Positions 1 to 11,676 of a DNA stretch of 64,000 nucleotides are shown piece after piece; positions within the stretch are counted from its first letter, which is position 1, and each line of letters starts with the position of its first letter. A program made the translations under genes and the position numbers. The stretch spans positions 83,839 to 147,838 of the forward strand of contig JAJVDF010001226.1 of NCBI GenBank assembly GCA_022410635.1. The letters run 5' to 3'. Under the pieces are notes generated by a model, which was given only the letters and a program-made list of their open reading frames with translations, ran no database searches and was not told the DNA's origin. This DNA is from Tretioscincus oriximinensis. Taxonomy: Eukaryota; Chordata; Lepidosauria; Squamata; Gymnophthalmidae.

Positions 1-290
1 ACCTCTTTCCACTCAGAGAACTGTCCATTTAATACTACCCTCTGTTTTCTATCTTTTAGCCAGTTTCCAATCCAGGACAAAGTCTGTCCTCTTATACCAT
101 GAGTATGGAGTTTTTTTAGAAGCCTTTGATGAGGGACTTTATCAAACGCCTTCTGAAAATCTAGATACACAATATCAACTGGATCCCCTTTATCTACATG
201 TTTGTTTACATCCTCAAAGAATTCTAGCAAGTTGGTAAGGCATGATTTACCTTTGCTAAAGCCATGCTGAGTTTCATTCAGCAATGCATG
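1..290 (-). mobile_element. CR1-type LINE fragment (reverse transcriptase core)
   Basis: Read on the minus strand this stretch encodes a run containing VDIVYLDFQKAFDKVPHQR, the reverse-transcriptase core typical of CR1 LINEs, preceded by a recognisable NLLEFFEDVNKHVDKGDP. The element enters from outside the window on the left and stops near 290, so it is a fragment. It lies inside the GABRA2 intron, antisense to the gene. The CR1 assignment rests on remembered family sequence. Confidence 0.85.
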
Positions 291-3200
291 CCTCTCCATG
301 TGTTTAGTCTCAGATACTGCTTTAAGACATAGAATATCCATATGCATTTAAGTTCTCCAGCTTCTTTACTTTGTGTTCTTTACATTAAGCATTTAATAGG
401 TTCAGAAGTTTGACACATAAAAACCTAGTGTAATTAGAATTTTCTATAGTTGGTTGGTCCTGTACTGCTTCTTCTTACAAAAAGTGCAGCCTGTAAAAAC
501 TAAATCAAACCCAGGCTTGTACTAACTTCTTAGTTTTATTTTATGCAGAACTATAGAAGAAATGGACACAACGGGTAAAGAGAAATGCTACAGATAGGAT
601 GCTGATTGTGGAAGAAAAGATAATTGGAGAATATTTTATCCTAGAATATTGGGTTACAGAAGCATAATAATATCAAGTTCCCAAAGACTATGGCAATGCT
701 TCCAGAATAACCAATAAAAATCTCTGATTCTGGAAGCACTATGCCTCTAAAAAATTGTGAGGAAAGAAAATTGTTAGGAAAGCATGCTGTTGATTCCATA
801 CTTGTAATTTTTTATTTGACACTCATTGGCCATTATAAAAACAGATTAATGAACTAAAGAAATCATTAATACAATCCAGTGAGGAAGGGTGGTGGCAATC
901 TTTTATGGTTACACAAAACAATCAGAAGCACAGACAAACAGGTGTAGAGTTTGTGATCAGTGAATTATAAGGGATATCAAAATCTAGCAAAATAGCAAAG
1001 AGACAACAACAAAGATCCACTTCAGGATGTATGTACTATAATTATGCAATCTGAGGGAAAGTTTTTATTCAGCAACCCTATGCAAAGACTACATCTCAAC
1101 ACCCTCTTAGGGTTGATGCACCATCAGGACTGTGATGTCTCCATTTTTTCTGGCATCAGTTGTGTGATAGAATGTGACCCCTCTCTGAGGTGGCTGGGGG
1201 GTATTATTGCATTCCACCAGAACAGATCCTGAAATTTAAATTTAAAATAGCTATTATATGGCAGAACATTAGAAATAACATATTGAGACTAAATAATTTT
1301 TGACCAGAAGAGGACTACGGCAATTACATCATAGCATTAAATAGCTCTTCTATAGAACATGAAACGAAGCACTGTGGGCAGATGCTGAGTTGTTTGTTCA
1401 GCTCCACATTCACTAGATGATTCTGCTAAATAGTTCCGTTTTTTCAAGGCTTTCTTTCTAGTAATATCATTATAGGTTTATTTAGGGATTTCATGTTGTC
1501 CGTTCTTGGTTTATACTAAGAGGAGGAACCTTGAGAGTGGAAGTCCAGTTCAAATTATCAGATTTTGCAGTCCACAGAGATATTCTAACTATTTCTGACT
1601 ATGTTGAAAGGTGTAGATGTTATCTGAAACTCTTCCTAAAGTTTAGAGGTGACAATGAAAAATAGCACATTAGAGACACTCATGCACCAGAAAAGTAGGC
1701 TTGATAGGCCAATGGATACCACACAGGGAAGACAGATGCCACCCACCACAGCTGTTGAGATACAGAGCCTAAAATCCAATTGCTATACACGCTATTTTGC
1801 AGTTACCAGATTCAGGGCTGAAATTTTTTCTTAAAAGTCTTCTTCATTCAGTTTATCATATCACAAAACTCATGTTGTGGATTTTGTTTGTTCTATTTTA
1901 TACTGTACTGAAATGAACAAAAATAAAAGGTATATTTTGTAACGTATATTGTTTTCTGTATTTCTGAGAGTGGCAAACATTCTTATCTTTGCTTTTTCCA
2001 AACAATTAAACATGCCATTTTATTGTCTTTAAATGTCTCAGATATTGCAGCATTCTGTTCAATATAATGCAGTTGCTCATTTTCCTTTAAAGCATGGAGC
2101 TTCGGGGAAAAGTAAATGGTGATTGCCAGGAGCTTATTTTTACCAGGAGAATGAAAGCAGAAGGGAGATAAAAACAAATAAAAATTAAAATAAATATATA
2201 TTGTACCTTGTGCAAACTCTGGAATTAATGTGATTTCAGTGATTGGCTAATGGGAAAAAACACAACCTTTGGAGACAGATTCTCCTCTCTCCTTAATGCT
2301 TAAGGAACACTAGACTGAGCAATTTATTCTGCTCCTATAGTTTCTTATATAACTGCTGTCCACAATTCAGGACTATGCAAAGGTTGTAGAAGCTGTGTAA
2401 AGTAGCAATTGGATGCTTAGTGCTGATCTTCATGAAGCACTTCCATTGCCCAGTTGAAGAAAACATGATGTGGAAAGACTGCAATGAGGCTCTCCGGTTG
2501 CTGCCTTTTCTTGGTGCCTCACCATTTTTAGCCATGAGCTAGTGCTGTCTTTATGCAACTTTCAACCAGGATATATTTGGCATTGTATGTCTAAATATGA
2601 GTACATGGAGGGTTGAAGTTAAGATGCCTGTTTTTAAAAAGCAAAACAACAAATATTATTGTCCTAAATTTTTGAATCTTTTTTTTATGCTACAGATATT
2701 AGAATTTAAATAGCTTTATGTAGTGAAAGAATAAAACTCTGTATTAATAAATTTGATGATTTATTTTGTAATGTTCCTGTGCACTAGGAGACATTACCAC
2801 ACATCCCTTTAAGGGACTTGGAAGCCAGTTGTGAATGTAGGCTAGAGAGATCACAGCCTGGTTGGGGGTCTGCTATAAAGAGAGCAGCGAAAAGTAGAAA
2901 GTTTAGACATCTGTTGCAAAAATAACCACACAGACAAAAGGTCTCAAGTGGAAATGTGGTTTACTTCAGGAAAGGAAAGGAGGAAGTGAACCAAGATTGT
3001 TGGTGGCCAGGTCCTTTAAAACCTCCCTTCCAGGAGGAGTTACAGGCAGTGATCTGGTACAAAACATCTCCCAGGGTCCCTCTTGCTTCTGTAGACATCC
3101 TATATTTGGACTAGCCCATTCCTTTGTCCTGGGGTCCTTCAGGGTTCACTTCCTGGCTGGCAGTCTTCTCACCATGCGGTTGGCAGAACACTATCCACCA

Positions 3201-4156
3201 TTGTTCAGAGAAGCCCATGCACATCCACAGCCAGAAAGGAAGTCAAAGATTAGCCAAGTTACTCTTGAAACAAAGGGGCTGGGGTGGAGTTTTACAAATG
3301 TGGCAAAAGTTGTTAGACAAAAATGCAACGTAGAAAGCAAACTGCTAAAGTTGAAATTACAGACTGGAACAGTAACTTTAGGCAAGAGTAAATAATCTTT
3401 TCAGTATTACAAACTATTGAATATTAATAGAGGCTTGAATAAAGAAATTATATTTACAAGTATGAAATGCAACATTATTTAAGATATTTATGTATTATTT
3501 ATTAAAAATAATAATATATATATTTTAAAACAAAATTTACTGAGCTCTAATTAAATATACTTTAAATGCTTTAGTGCTTCATCATTGGACACTTTAACTT
3601 TATGGTTAGACTGGCAAGTTTATGGATTACAAAATGTTTGCTACTTGCTCCATTTCCAGCAAGATGTAAAACAGCTGAAATGTAGTTCATGTCAGTAAGG
3701 AAAGTGGAGTGTTGCAAACATCTAGCAAACAGAAAGAAACTCTAGATAAAGTTTCAAGACTTCCTTTCTTCCTCCTCCCCCCTTTTTAAATAACTTGCAC
3801 AAGGAAGACAAAACAATCCTTAATACAAGAAAACATTATGCTTTATCCATATTGACTACAAAGAAAAATCCATGTACCTGTGTGGACAGTAGGGGAAGGG
3901 TCTTGGGCAAAGTCTGTGTTTGGCAGCATAATGTTTCGCCTTTGGAGTGTATACCCGAGGGGCTTCATCCACTATTTTACCAGTCATGTGCTGCCAGGTG
4001 TAAGACCAGGAAGAAGCTGGCAGGGGCTGTTTCCACAGATAAGCCCATCCCAGAATCTCTCTTCAACTGTGCAAGTATAGCTTGAATTGTGTGAATGTCT
4101 AGAGCAAAAAGAACAATTGCAGGAGTTAACTACAGAAGTGTCCACAAAAATCCGCT

Positions 4157-4268
4157 GGGTGACCTTGGGCTCATCACAGCCTTACCTACTTGGTTGTTAT
4201 GAAGAGAAGAACGTTATGTAAGCCATTTTGATTCTCTTCAGACTGAGAAAAGCAGAATATAAAGTATT
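4157..4268 (+). mobile_element. Squamate SINE-like fragment
   Basis: The block opens with GGGTGACCTTGGGCTCATCAC and closes with an AAGCCATTTTGATTCTC...GCAGAATATAAA tail. Both ends resemble a common squamate SINE whose tail reads AAGCCGCTTTGAGT...GGCATATAAAAACC. It is old and diverged, and the family is named from memory. Confidence 0.5.
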
Positions 4269-5057
4269 CAGCCACCAACTGTTTAGACAGCTTGACTAGG
4301 CCTAGAGGTGCATGGACCCCACTGAATTCCCAGAAACAGCCTTGTGTTCTGCACTAGTACATAAAATACAGAAATTTTCTTATGGCCATCGCTGTCTCCA
4401 GGCATCAGGTCAGCATTCACATTGTCTAGTCTGTCTCTCCTCACTGTCATGAATATTTTAAGCTGAAAAAGTGGGTTAGAGATGGGATGAGAACCTAAAT
4501 TATAGGTGCTGCAATTTCTAAAGTTCTCATAATTTTTTTTATTTCCTTAACTTTTGTTAATTCCAGTCTCATCTATGCAAATTTTAATATAGTTTTTTTT
4601 AAAAAATGGTCAGTGAATTATTGCTAGAAAATAGCTATGCTAATCCCCATTTGGTTTTTCTCATGCTACACATGCCTGTATAGTGCAATTGCCCATACTT
4701 GATTTGTATTGTTTTCACAGTATTTAACATTTTGCATTTTTGAATTCATGGTTTCTATAACTCCATAATTGTTCAGGAGAAAAGCAAAACAGTATGACAA
4801 TTTAACTTGCAATAGTTGTAATCAGTACAGTGAAGACTAGATTGACACCACTATAGATAACAATATCTTCATCTTCTTGCTTTTAGTTTCTGGTTGGTTT
4901 GATCCAAAGACAATTAAGCCACATTGTTCTAAAGACATTCACGCTATAAAATAATTCTGCATCACATGATCACATATGAAGAGTGTTTGGTGATCTGCTC
5001 TCTAAAGAATTTATACACATTCTGAATGTATATGGCACTAAATGTATGTGATTTTGA

Positions 5058-5187
5058 GACCCTGTCTCTACTGTGCCTTATTCTGGGCTATGTCTTGCAA
5101 TAGGAACCTGCCATCTACACCGGCATGCAGATGGCCAAGCTCTGCCTCAAAATACAACCCAGATTAAGGCACAGTGGGGACAGGGTC
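5058..5187. mobile_element. Palindromic MITE, copy 1 (Harbinger-like, TSD TGA)
   Basis: This 130-bp fold-back element starts GACCCTGTC and ends GACAGGGTC. Its arms remain alignable for about 40 nt (left ...GTGCCTTATTCTGGG; right, reversed, ...GTGCCTTAATCTGGG). It is flanked on both sides by TGA (5055-5057 and 5188-5190), a 3-bp target duplication. It has no coding capacity. It is one of five related copies here, the others being near 32738, 34861, 38870 and 59638. A 3-bp duplication with termini starting GG or GA suggests PIF/Harbinger, which is inference. Confidence 0.75.
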
Positions 5188-6487
5188 TGACAGTGATATA
5201 CATATTGGAAGTGCAAGAACTGACCAAAAAGCAACTTGAAATTCTTTTACCAAACACAAGCTTCAATTCAAATAAAAGAGTACTTTTTGGGCCTTTCTGC
5301 ACAGACTTAGTAATGTGTTCTAAGGAGCTTGCTATTCCACATTGTCTGCATGCAAACGCAACATTAGTTGTGTTATAACAGCTTCTTAAAACATGTTACC
5401 AATAGAGCACCTTGATCTCCCCTACCGGCTAATTTGCATAACAGCCTGTTTGCAGGTAGAACAGATTAATGGGCTCACGGGAGCAGCTGCAAGAGACATG
5501 CCAAATTCAGTAAGACTACCTCTGCAGCTAATATGCTGCTGCATCAGGATTCTGGGTCTGGATTCTCTGCTGGCAAAAGCTATCATGAAGCTGAGCTGCA
5601 CAGAGAGCCAGTATACCTTTGAAGTTAGTAGGCTGCCATGCCTCTGTCTGACTGTGACACAAGTGTGGAGTAATCCCAGCATGAGAACTCCTGAATTATC
5701 ACAGGCTCCATCTTGTGTAAGCATGTCCACATTTGCATGAAGCTAATATACTTTTCCAAAGGGGGATTAGCAAAGACAGATTTGTCATTGCCTAATTGCC
5801 AAAACCTTTCCAAATACATCCAGAAGCTAGTTTTCACAGACAAAGGGAGATCTGATAAATAACTTGCAAACCTGGAGGGAAACTGATATCACATTACATG
5901 ACATCCTTTGTCTGTATTGGGAAAGTATTTTTTTTGTTTCTTCTTTAAGCTTAAAACTTTGCAGCAAGGAAAAACTCAGAGATGTCTCATTTGCTGCATC
6001 TGATCATAGCCTTAGGCTATGTTTAAACATAACAAAAGGGGCAGCTTTGAGCATCTCATAAAATGTGTGTGGCTCTCCTTCTTCCAAATGTATCTCTAAT
6101 CCTCTTTTCCTAGCAAAGATCAGAATTTTCATGAAATGGGGAGGAACAGATTGATGTATGAATAATCTTACTTCTTAACACCTTTGGTAAGGTCTGTTTG
6201 CACATGTAAAATATTTTAGGGAATTTACTATTCTACATTATCTGCATGGGAATTGTTGTGCAACACATTAGGTATGTTGTAAAAGCTCCTTAAATCTCAT
6301 TACTATGCTCTAAGTGTAATAACACTGGCTAATGAACATTCGTTATGGCACATTTGCATGTAGAGCACAGTCTGTGGATATGAAGCAGCTGCAAGAGGCA
6401 AATATTTTTGGCACACATTCAAATGCTGCCTCACCATTGCCTCCAAATTATCTGCTGTAGAATGTTGCTATTTCTTTACAGAAAGTT

Positions 6488-6827
6488 AACAAAAGTTTAA
6501 ATTCACCAGAGAGGAGGTGAATCTGCCTGAAGAGGTGGTGGTAGCTAACAGCTTGGATAGCTTCAAGACAGGACTAAACAGGTTCATGGACACCAAGGGT
6601 ATAAATGGGTACTAGGATGGATGTCTGGATGTTGCCTCCGGGATGGAGCAACAGGCAGGACTCCTGAGATACCATTTGCAGGGAATCATAAACAGGAGCA
6701 TATTTTGCTTTCCTCTGTTTGGACTGCTCGGGTGCATCTGGTGGGCCTCTGTGTGACACAGAATGCTGGACTTGATGGGCTCTGGCCCGATCCAGTATGG
6801 CTCTTCTTATGTTCTTATGTTCTTATG
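6488..6827 (+). mobile_element. CR1-type LINE 3' end
   Basis: The sequence encodes the end of a CR1 ORF2 (GGTGGTGGTAGCTAACAGC region) followed by the 3' UTR motif GAATGCTGGACTTGATGGGC. It finishes with three perfect TTCTTATG octamers at 6804-6827, the usual microsatellite-like end of a sauropsid CR1. It is 5'-truncated and sense to GABRA2 within its intron. Confidence 0.85.
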
Positions 6828-8532
6828 ATTGATGCAGATATGGATGAATTCTAACATGGGGATTCCCCTTCACATCAGCTAGCAAAATAGCTTTGTTTGT
6901 TTATAGAGAGGTTGTAATCTATTTGTAAAGTGAACTATCCTCTGTGCAAATGCCTGAAATTACTGATTTGGTGGACTGAACTGAGATGCCATATCTAAAA
7001 TGTTTCAAGTGCAAACAGGGTTTAAGTCCTCTCAAACTAGTCCCAAAAAGGCTTTTTTTATTTTTTGCTGTGGATTTTTGTCTGCCTGTACTAATGTTTA
7101 ATATATATCTATTTTCCATTCAAGTGATTTGTTGCAAATCACTTTGAATTATTTATTTGTTTTTGGAAAATCAAAGTATTAATTTTTTAAAAATACACAA
7201 AGCTTTTGTCATATCTACTATTCAAAATTTGCAAATGTGATATTAGATTCTTAGGGTACATATTAAAAAAAGATTGAGGAAAAACAGCAAGGTTTTATTT
7301 ATTAAATGAGAATTACTTTCCTTAATATGTATAGGAACATTTATTTTAAATCCCACTGGTTGTAATGTCGATACAACCTTTAAACGAGTTCTGCCTTTTT
7401 GGTCAGCCACATTAAGACTGATCAAGGATCCCTCCCTTTCTGATGCCTGCCGGCAACAAAAGAATAACTCTTCTGGAGATTTTTTTCCATACTGTGGATA
7501 CAAAAAGCAAGTAGACTAAGGCTGGGTCCTCACTTATGGAATGAGTTGGTTCCATTTTGGGGTCTGGGGAAAGCTGTGGAAAAAGACACCCTTCATGATT
7601 CCATTTTGGTGTGTGAAGATACCATTTACAGCAGCCAAGGTACCTCTGGTGGTGATTGTGGAGATGTGGTAACAATGGCCAATTTGTCTACCAGACATGA
7701 ACTGTTCAAATAATAAATAGAGATATACTCTGATTTTTTTAACACAAATCCATGGCTTGTTCTGCAAATCATGATTTCATGATTTCCCCTTTAGTAGCAT
7801 GGTAATTTAGATAGAAATACAGGACTTTCCCAGAGACATATAGATTTAAAATGTAAACTTGTTTGGAAACTTTGTTGAACAGTTTTCTTGGTGCTATTTA
7901 TTTTTAGTTTGGATTTTTGCAGTGTGAGATGGATACAAAAGCAGAAGGATCTTCTTAAAGAAATTCCTCATTAACCAACTTTTTTAGTTGAAACTTTTTG
8001 TTTTTTTAAACATGTGATGTACAAAGACCATTCAAAGAGCAATTAGAATGCATTCAGATATAGAGTATGTGTTAAACAAGGATATAATAATATCAGTGTG
8101 AAAAAAGTCATTAGATTCATATACATTGCTGAAAACCAATGATATTATTCAATTGATATGTTACCAGCATTAATAGAAGAAATGGCTATCATATTGAAAA
8201 TAATTTGCCTGATTTTTTACTTCCTTACATTTTGATGTATTTGTACCAGACATGCTAAATTTTTAATTATTTTGGATGGTTTTCATAGTTTTCTTATCTA
8301 CATATTTACAATGATGACGATGAAAATGTGTAATGCCATAAGAATTTTTTAATCGTTTTGTTTTTGACTGTCTGGTTTCTTCCTGAGAATAGAAGTAAAA
8401 GACTTAACTAGAATAAAATTTAATTGAATGCCTAGTATCCTCTTTCCATCATATTAAAAAAAAATTCACTCTTTGATGATGCTACTTGTGGTTCTAATTT
8501 AAGATTGATTATAACTCATTGCTGAATTTATT

Positions 8533-8650
8533 GAGAAGAAGAAGAAGAAGAAGAAGAAGAACTAGAAGAACTAGAAGAACTAGAAGAAGAAGAAGAAGAA
8601 GAAGAAGAAGAAGAAGAAGAAGAAGAAGAAGAAGAAGAAGAAGAAGAAGA
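8533..8650 (+). repeat. (AAG)n microsatellite
   Basis: An almost pure AAG tract of about 115 bp with a few ACTAGA interruptions near its left end. Read on the minus strand it forms the (CTT)n tail directly after the SINE at 8651-8868, so it probably grew from the SINE's 3' tail. Confidence 0.95.
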
Positions 8651-8868
8651 ACTGGGTTCTTCTCACCTTTCAAGCGGACTCAAAGCAGCTTACAGGGGTA
8701 TTTTTGCCCGAAGGCTTATGTTCTATCTTCCCCACCAGGCTGTGGTGGTCAGTTGCAATTTTTTGCAATTCATGCTTTCGAATAGCTGGGTTGGCTAGAG
8801 CTACAGGCTTTGGAAGGGCTTTGAAACCCGATTTCCCAGATGAAAGACTGTTTCCTTAGCGACTGAGC
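8651..8868 (-). mobile_element. tRNA-derived SINE, copy 1
   Basis: On the minus strand this begins with the box A-like GGCTCAGTCGCTAAGG and continues through a box B-like GGGTTTCAAAGCCC. It ends with GCTGCTTTGAGTCC...AGAAGAACCCAGTTC and the CTT tract. It matches the more complete copy at 48990-49276 over nearly its whole length. It is a degenerate insertion in the GABRA2 intron. Confidence 0.75.
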
Positions 8869-9632
8869 CTTTCATGTCTGCAAATAGTATTTGAGACAAA
8901 TACAATTCTGTAGTTTCCCAGTCATTAAGGAAAACTATTTGATTTTTTGTTGTGAAATAATTAAGGCTAGGCGTCCCTAAAGTGGTTATAGAGAAAATTA
9001 TTTGCTTAATCTGCTTGCTAAAAAACAAAACAGATTTAAATATTGTTATTTGGGTTTTGTAACTACTTGTGGTAACAAACGTTTGCAACTCTGAGTAGAG
9101 TTTGCAGTAAATGAACCATGAGGAATTCAAGTCTCCTCACATTTTCTTTAACAATTATGTCTTCAGGACTCACAAAGGCAAATAGTAGCATCTATTAAGC
9201 TGGGTTGCTAAGAACTTCTACTGCTTCTATTTCTTTTCCTCTCCTCCTCCCCCCCAGCAAATTACTAGGAAAGAGATATATTATTGTCTAGCATAATGTT
9301 ATTTAAACACACTGGCAATGGAATTTTATGGTTTTACACTCTTCTAGGTGGTGACTGACTCTTGGACATTCTGAGTGCAGACCAGTGAATATAACTGATA
9401 GTATTCTCCCTTGTTTAATTCTCCTCTGCTACCTTTTTAAAAATCTCTTCCTGGTCTCTACACCCCAGTGNGTGCATTGAATTATAGCACCACAAGTTCT
9501 GTGCCATCTTCAATTCAGTTGCTTTGACATACATCTTGATGAAGTGGCCAAATCAATCTTTGAAAATTTAATGCAGAATCTTTCCTTATTTAGAAGTCCA
9601 TCATGTGTCTTTTTGTTTCTTTCTCCCTGCAG

Positions 9633-9776
9633 ATGCATATACAACTTCAGAAGTGACTTACAAATGGACTTACAATGCTAATGATTCAGTTGAAGTGGCT
9701 CCAGATGGCTCAAGGCTGAATCAATATGATCTGATAGGTCAAACAGTTGGGAATGAAACAGCCAAGTCAAGTACAG
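9633..9776 (+). CDS. GABRA2: GABRA2 coding exon: late extracellular domain
   Basis: This 144-nt exon belongs to the GABA-A receptor alpha-2 subunit, a subunit of the pentameric GABA-gated chloride channel. It lies between a CCCTGCAG acceptor and a GTTAGT donor. The first two bases complete a tyrosine codon split by the intron, and one base (G) is carried over at the end. The translation runs [36 protein letters not shown] and [22 protein letters not shown] and the SRLNQYDL core identify alpha-2 rather than alpha-1, alpha-3 or alpha-5 by comparison with remembered mammalian sequences. The last residues (SSTG) begin loop C of the benzodiazepine-site face. Two potential N-glycosylation sequons are visible, NDS and NET; the mammalian protein has NAS at the first place and, as I recall, KET at the second. 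The exon length equals the conserved alpha-subunit exon. No stop or frameshift is present. Confidence 0.95.
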
Positions 9777-10371
9777 GTTAGTGAGACAGTGAGAAAATAT
9801 TGACAAAAAAGGGAAAAACAGAACAAGCNGTCATTGGTACAAAATATTTGGCAAAGCACAATTGGTGCACATCTGCACTCACCATTTTCAAGCTTACATG
9901 TGTGCTACTTACCTAAAAGATGGCACTCTTGATATCAACATTTAGACATGTTAAGTTCTCCTAACTGTGGTGCAAAATAGCATGCCAAAGCCTTTTCTCC
10001 TACAGGAACAATATCGTGCAATATTGGCCCTTTATAAAGGGCTGTATTGGTATTACAGATACATGTGCTATATAATCCCATGTGGCTGCCGAATTTGGCA
10101 GATAACTATCAGCCTGGATGGCTTTAAGATGAATTTAGGCAAATTCAGGGAGGCAAAGTGTATCAGTAAGACATGAATGGCACAGTCATCAAGAGACTTG
10201 GTTTTGACACCCTGTGTTGGATGTAGAGAGGCCTTCTGACCTTCAGGTGTAACTAACCCAGTTATTTGAAGAAAAAAAAGTAGATTTGCAATCTACATTT
10301 CAGATAAATGAGTACCACTGTTAACCTGGTGGGTAAGATAAAATAGATATAAGCCCTCAGGTGAGAAATAA

Positions 10372-10458
10372 TATAAGCTGCTCTGAGTCCATTCGGGTGA
10401 GAATGGCAGGATATAAAAACCAGATTCTTCTCCTCCTCCTCCTCTTCCTCTTCTTCTT
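10372..10458 (+). mobile_element. SINE 3' tail with pyrimidine microsatellite
   Basis: The sequence TAAGCTGCTCTGAGTCC...GGATATAAAAACC followed by a (CTC/CTT) tract is the 3' end of a squamate SINE. The body is missing or unrecognisable. Confidence 0.5.
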
Positions 10459-10461
10459 CAA

Positions 10462-10672
10462 TAGCTATTAGTATGGTTGCCTTGGTGCTGCCTCCAGGTT
10501 GCAGTGATGGACAGATTTAGTTTAAATGCCTGTTGCAGGAAGTCAAGAACAGATGGAAGTTTTGCTTTTCTTCTGCTTGAGATGCTCAAGAGCAACTGGT
10601 GGCTGTTTTGTGAGAAAAATATCAGACTGGATGGACTATGGCCTGATTCAATATAGTTCCTCTTAAGTTTTT
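10462..10672 (+). mobile_element. CR1-type LINE 3' end, diverged
   Basis: It aligns by eye to the CR1 copies at 6600-6827 and 43853-44077 (TTGGTGCTGCCTCCAGG, AGACTGGATGGACTATGGCC, CTTAAGTTTTTATG). It is older and lacks clean octamers. Confidence 0.65.
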
Positions 10673-10881
10673 ATGCCCTGCTATAATCTACAATAACATG
10701 CAGATGGAAGGACACTATTTTAGATATAATCCAGAATAGTACATAAAGAGCATTTTTTTGCTGTTGCCCTTCTCAAAAAACCAGTAACGATGCACTGAAA
10801 AATAATTATCTCATTTTTTTGCTACATTAAACTATGTATCTTAAACCCNAAAATTATTATTATTAAAGCATAAGACAATGA

Positions 10882-11124
<243 letters not shown>

Positions 11125-11247
11125 TGAATTTGTTTGGATCATTTTATTAAAAAATAATCCTTTCACTTTTGATGTTCACTATGCAACTCTGTGAAATGCT
11201 GCACCTTCTTGCTAATACGACCTTCAGATACTGACCAGAGAGGGCAA

Positions 11248-11433
11248 CAGGTGAAAGCCTGTTATAATGAACCCCTATATAATGAAATATATGGTGTAAT
11301 GAACAATTGTGAAAGTCCCAGAGGAATACTGTGAGAGTTATGTTGGTTAGAATGGGTTTTGTTATAATGAAATTTCATTATAAAGAACACATCCAGCCAA
11401 CCCATTCACTTTGTTATAATGAAGTTTCACCTG
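11248..11433. mobile_element. Tigger/pogo-like MITE
   Basis: A 186-bp palindromic element beginning CAGGTGAAAGCC and ending with the reverse complement of CAGGTGAAACTTC. The motif GTTATAATGAA and variants recur six times across it in both orientations. The right flank is TA; the left flank reads AA, so a TA duplication would need one mutation. Ends of this kind are known from pogo/Tigger elements, and that assignment is from memory. Confidence 0.6.
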
Positions 11434-11585
11434 TATTAATAAGAATCATAAAAATCTAAAAGGAGGTGAGAAAAAAAGATATCCTTAGCTATAGAAAGGT
11501 TCAAATTGAGAAATGATTTCAGGTCAGTCTCTAAATTTTGAATTATAGTCTATGTCAAGACTGCAACCCCATTTCAAAATGCTTC

Positions 11586-11586
<1 letters not shown>

Positions 11587-11674
<88 letters not shown>
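11587..11674 (+). repeat. (AAT)n microsatellite upstream of the R4 LINE
   Basis: About 88 bp of uninterrupted AAT units. It abuts the 5'-truncated start of the LINE at 11675, so the LINE is flanked on both sides by AAT-rich tracts. Confidence 0.97.

Positions 11675-11676
<2 letters not shown>

Larger units (their letters stand above)
291..9632 (+). other. GABRA2: GABRA2 intron, upstream part (3' portion)
   Basis: This is intron sequence ahead of the first visible coding exon. I looked for the preceding alpha-subunit exon (the Cys-loop region) and did not find it, so this exon and the rest of the 5' gene lie before the window. The intron is AT-rich and carries the CR1, SINE and palindromic elements listed separately. 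In the remaining stretches (about 300-4150, 4270-5050, 5200-6480 and 6840-8530) I see no gene and no repeat I can name. The acceptor at its end has the pyrimidine tract TTTCTTTCTCCCTGCAG. Confidence 0.7.

Noticed and set aside
2997..3395. A 132-codon open frame in the upstream intron
   Set aside because: Three overlapping frames in both strands are open here; none resembles a known protein or has matching splice signals.
5393..5740. A 115-codon open frame and its antisense partner
   Set aside because: No family resemblance; both strands are open by chance and no splice or promoter context is seen.
8519..8785. Open frame with a long poly-Arg run
   Set aside because: It is the translation of an (AAG)n microsatellite joined to an antisense SINE.
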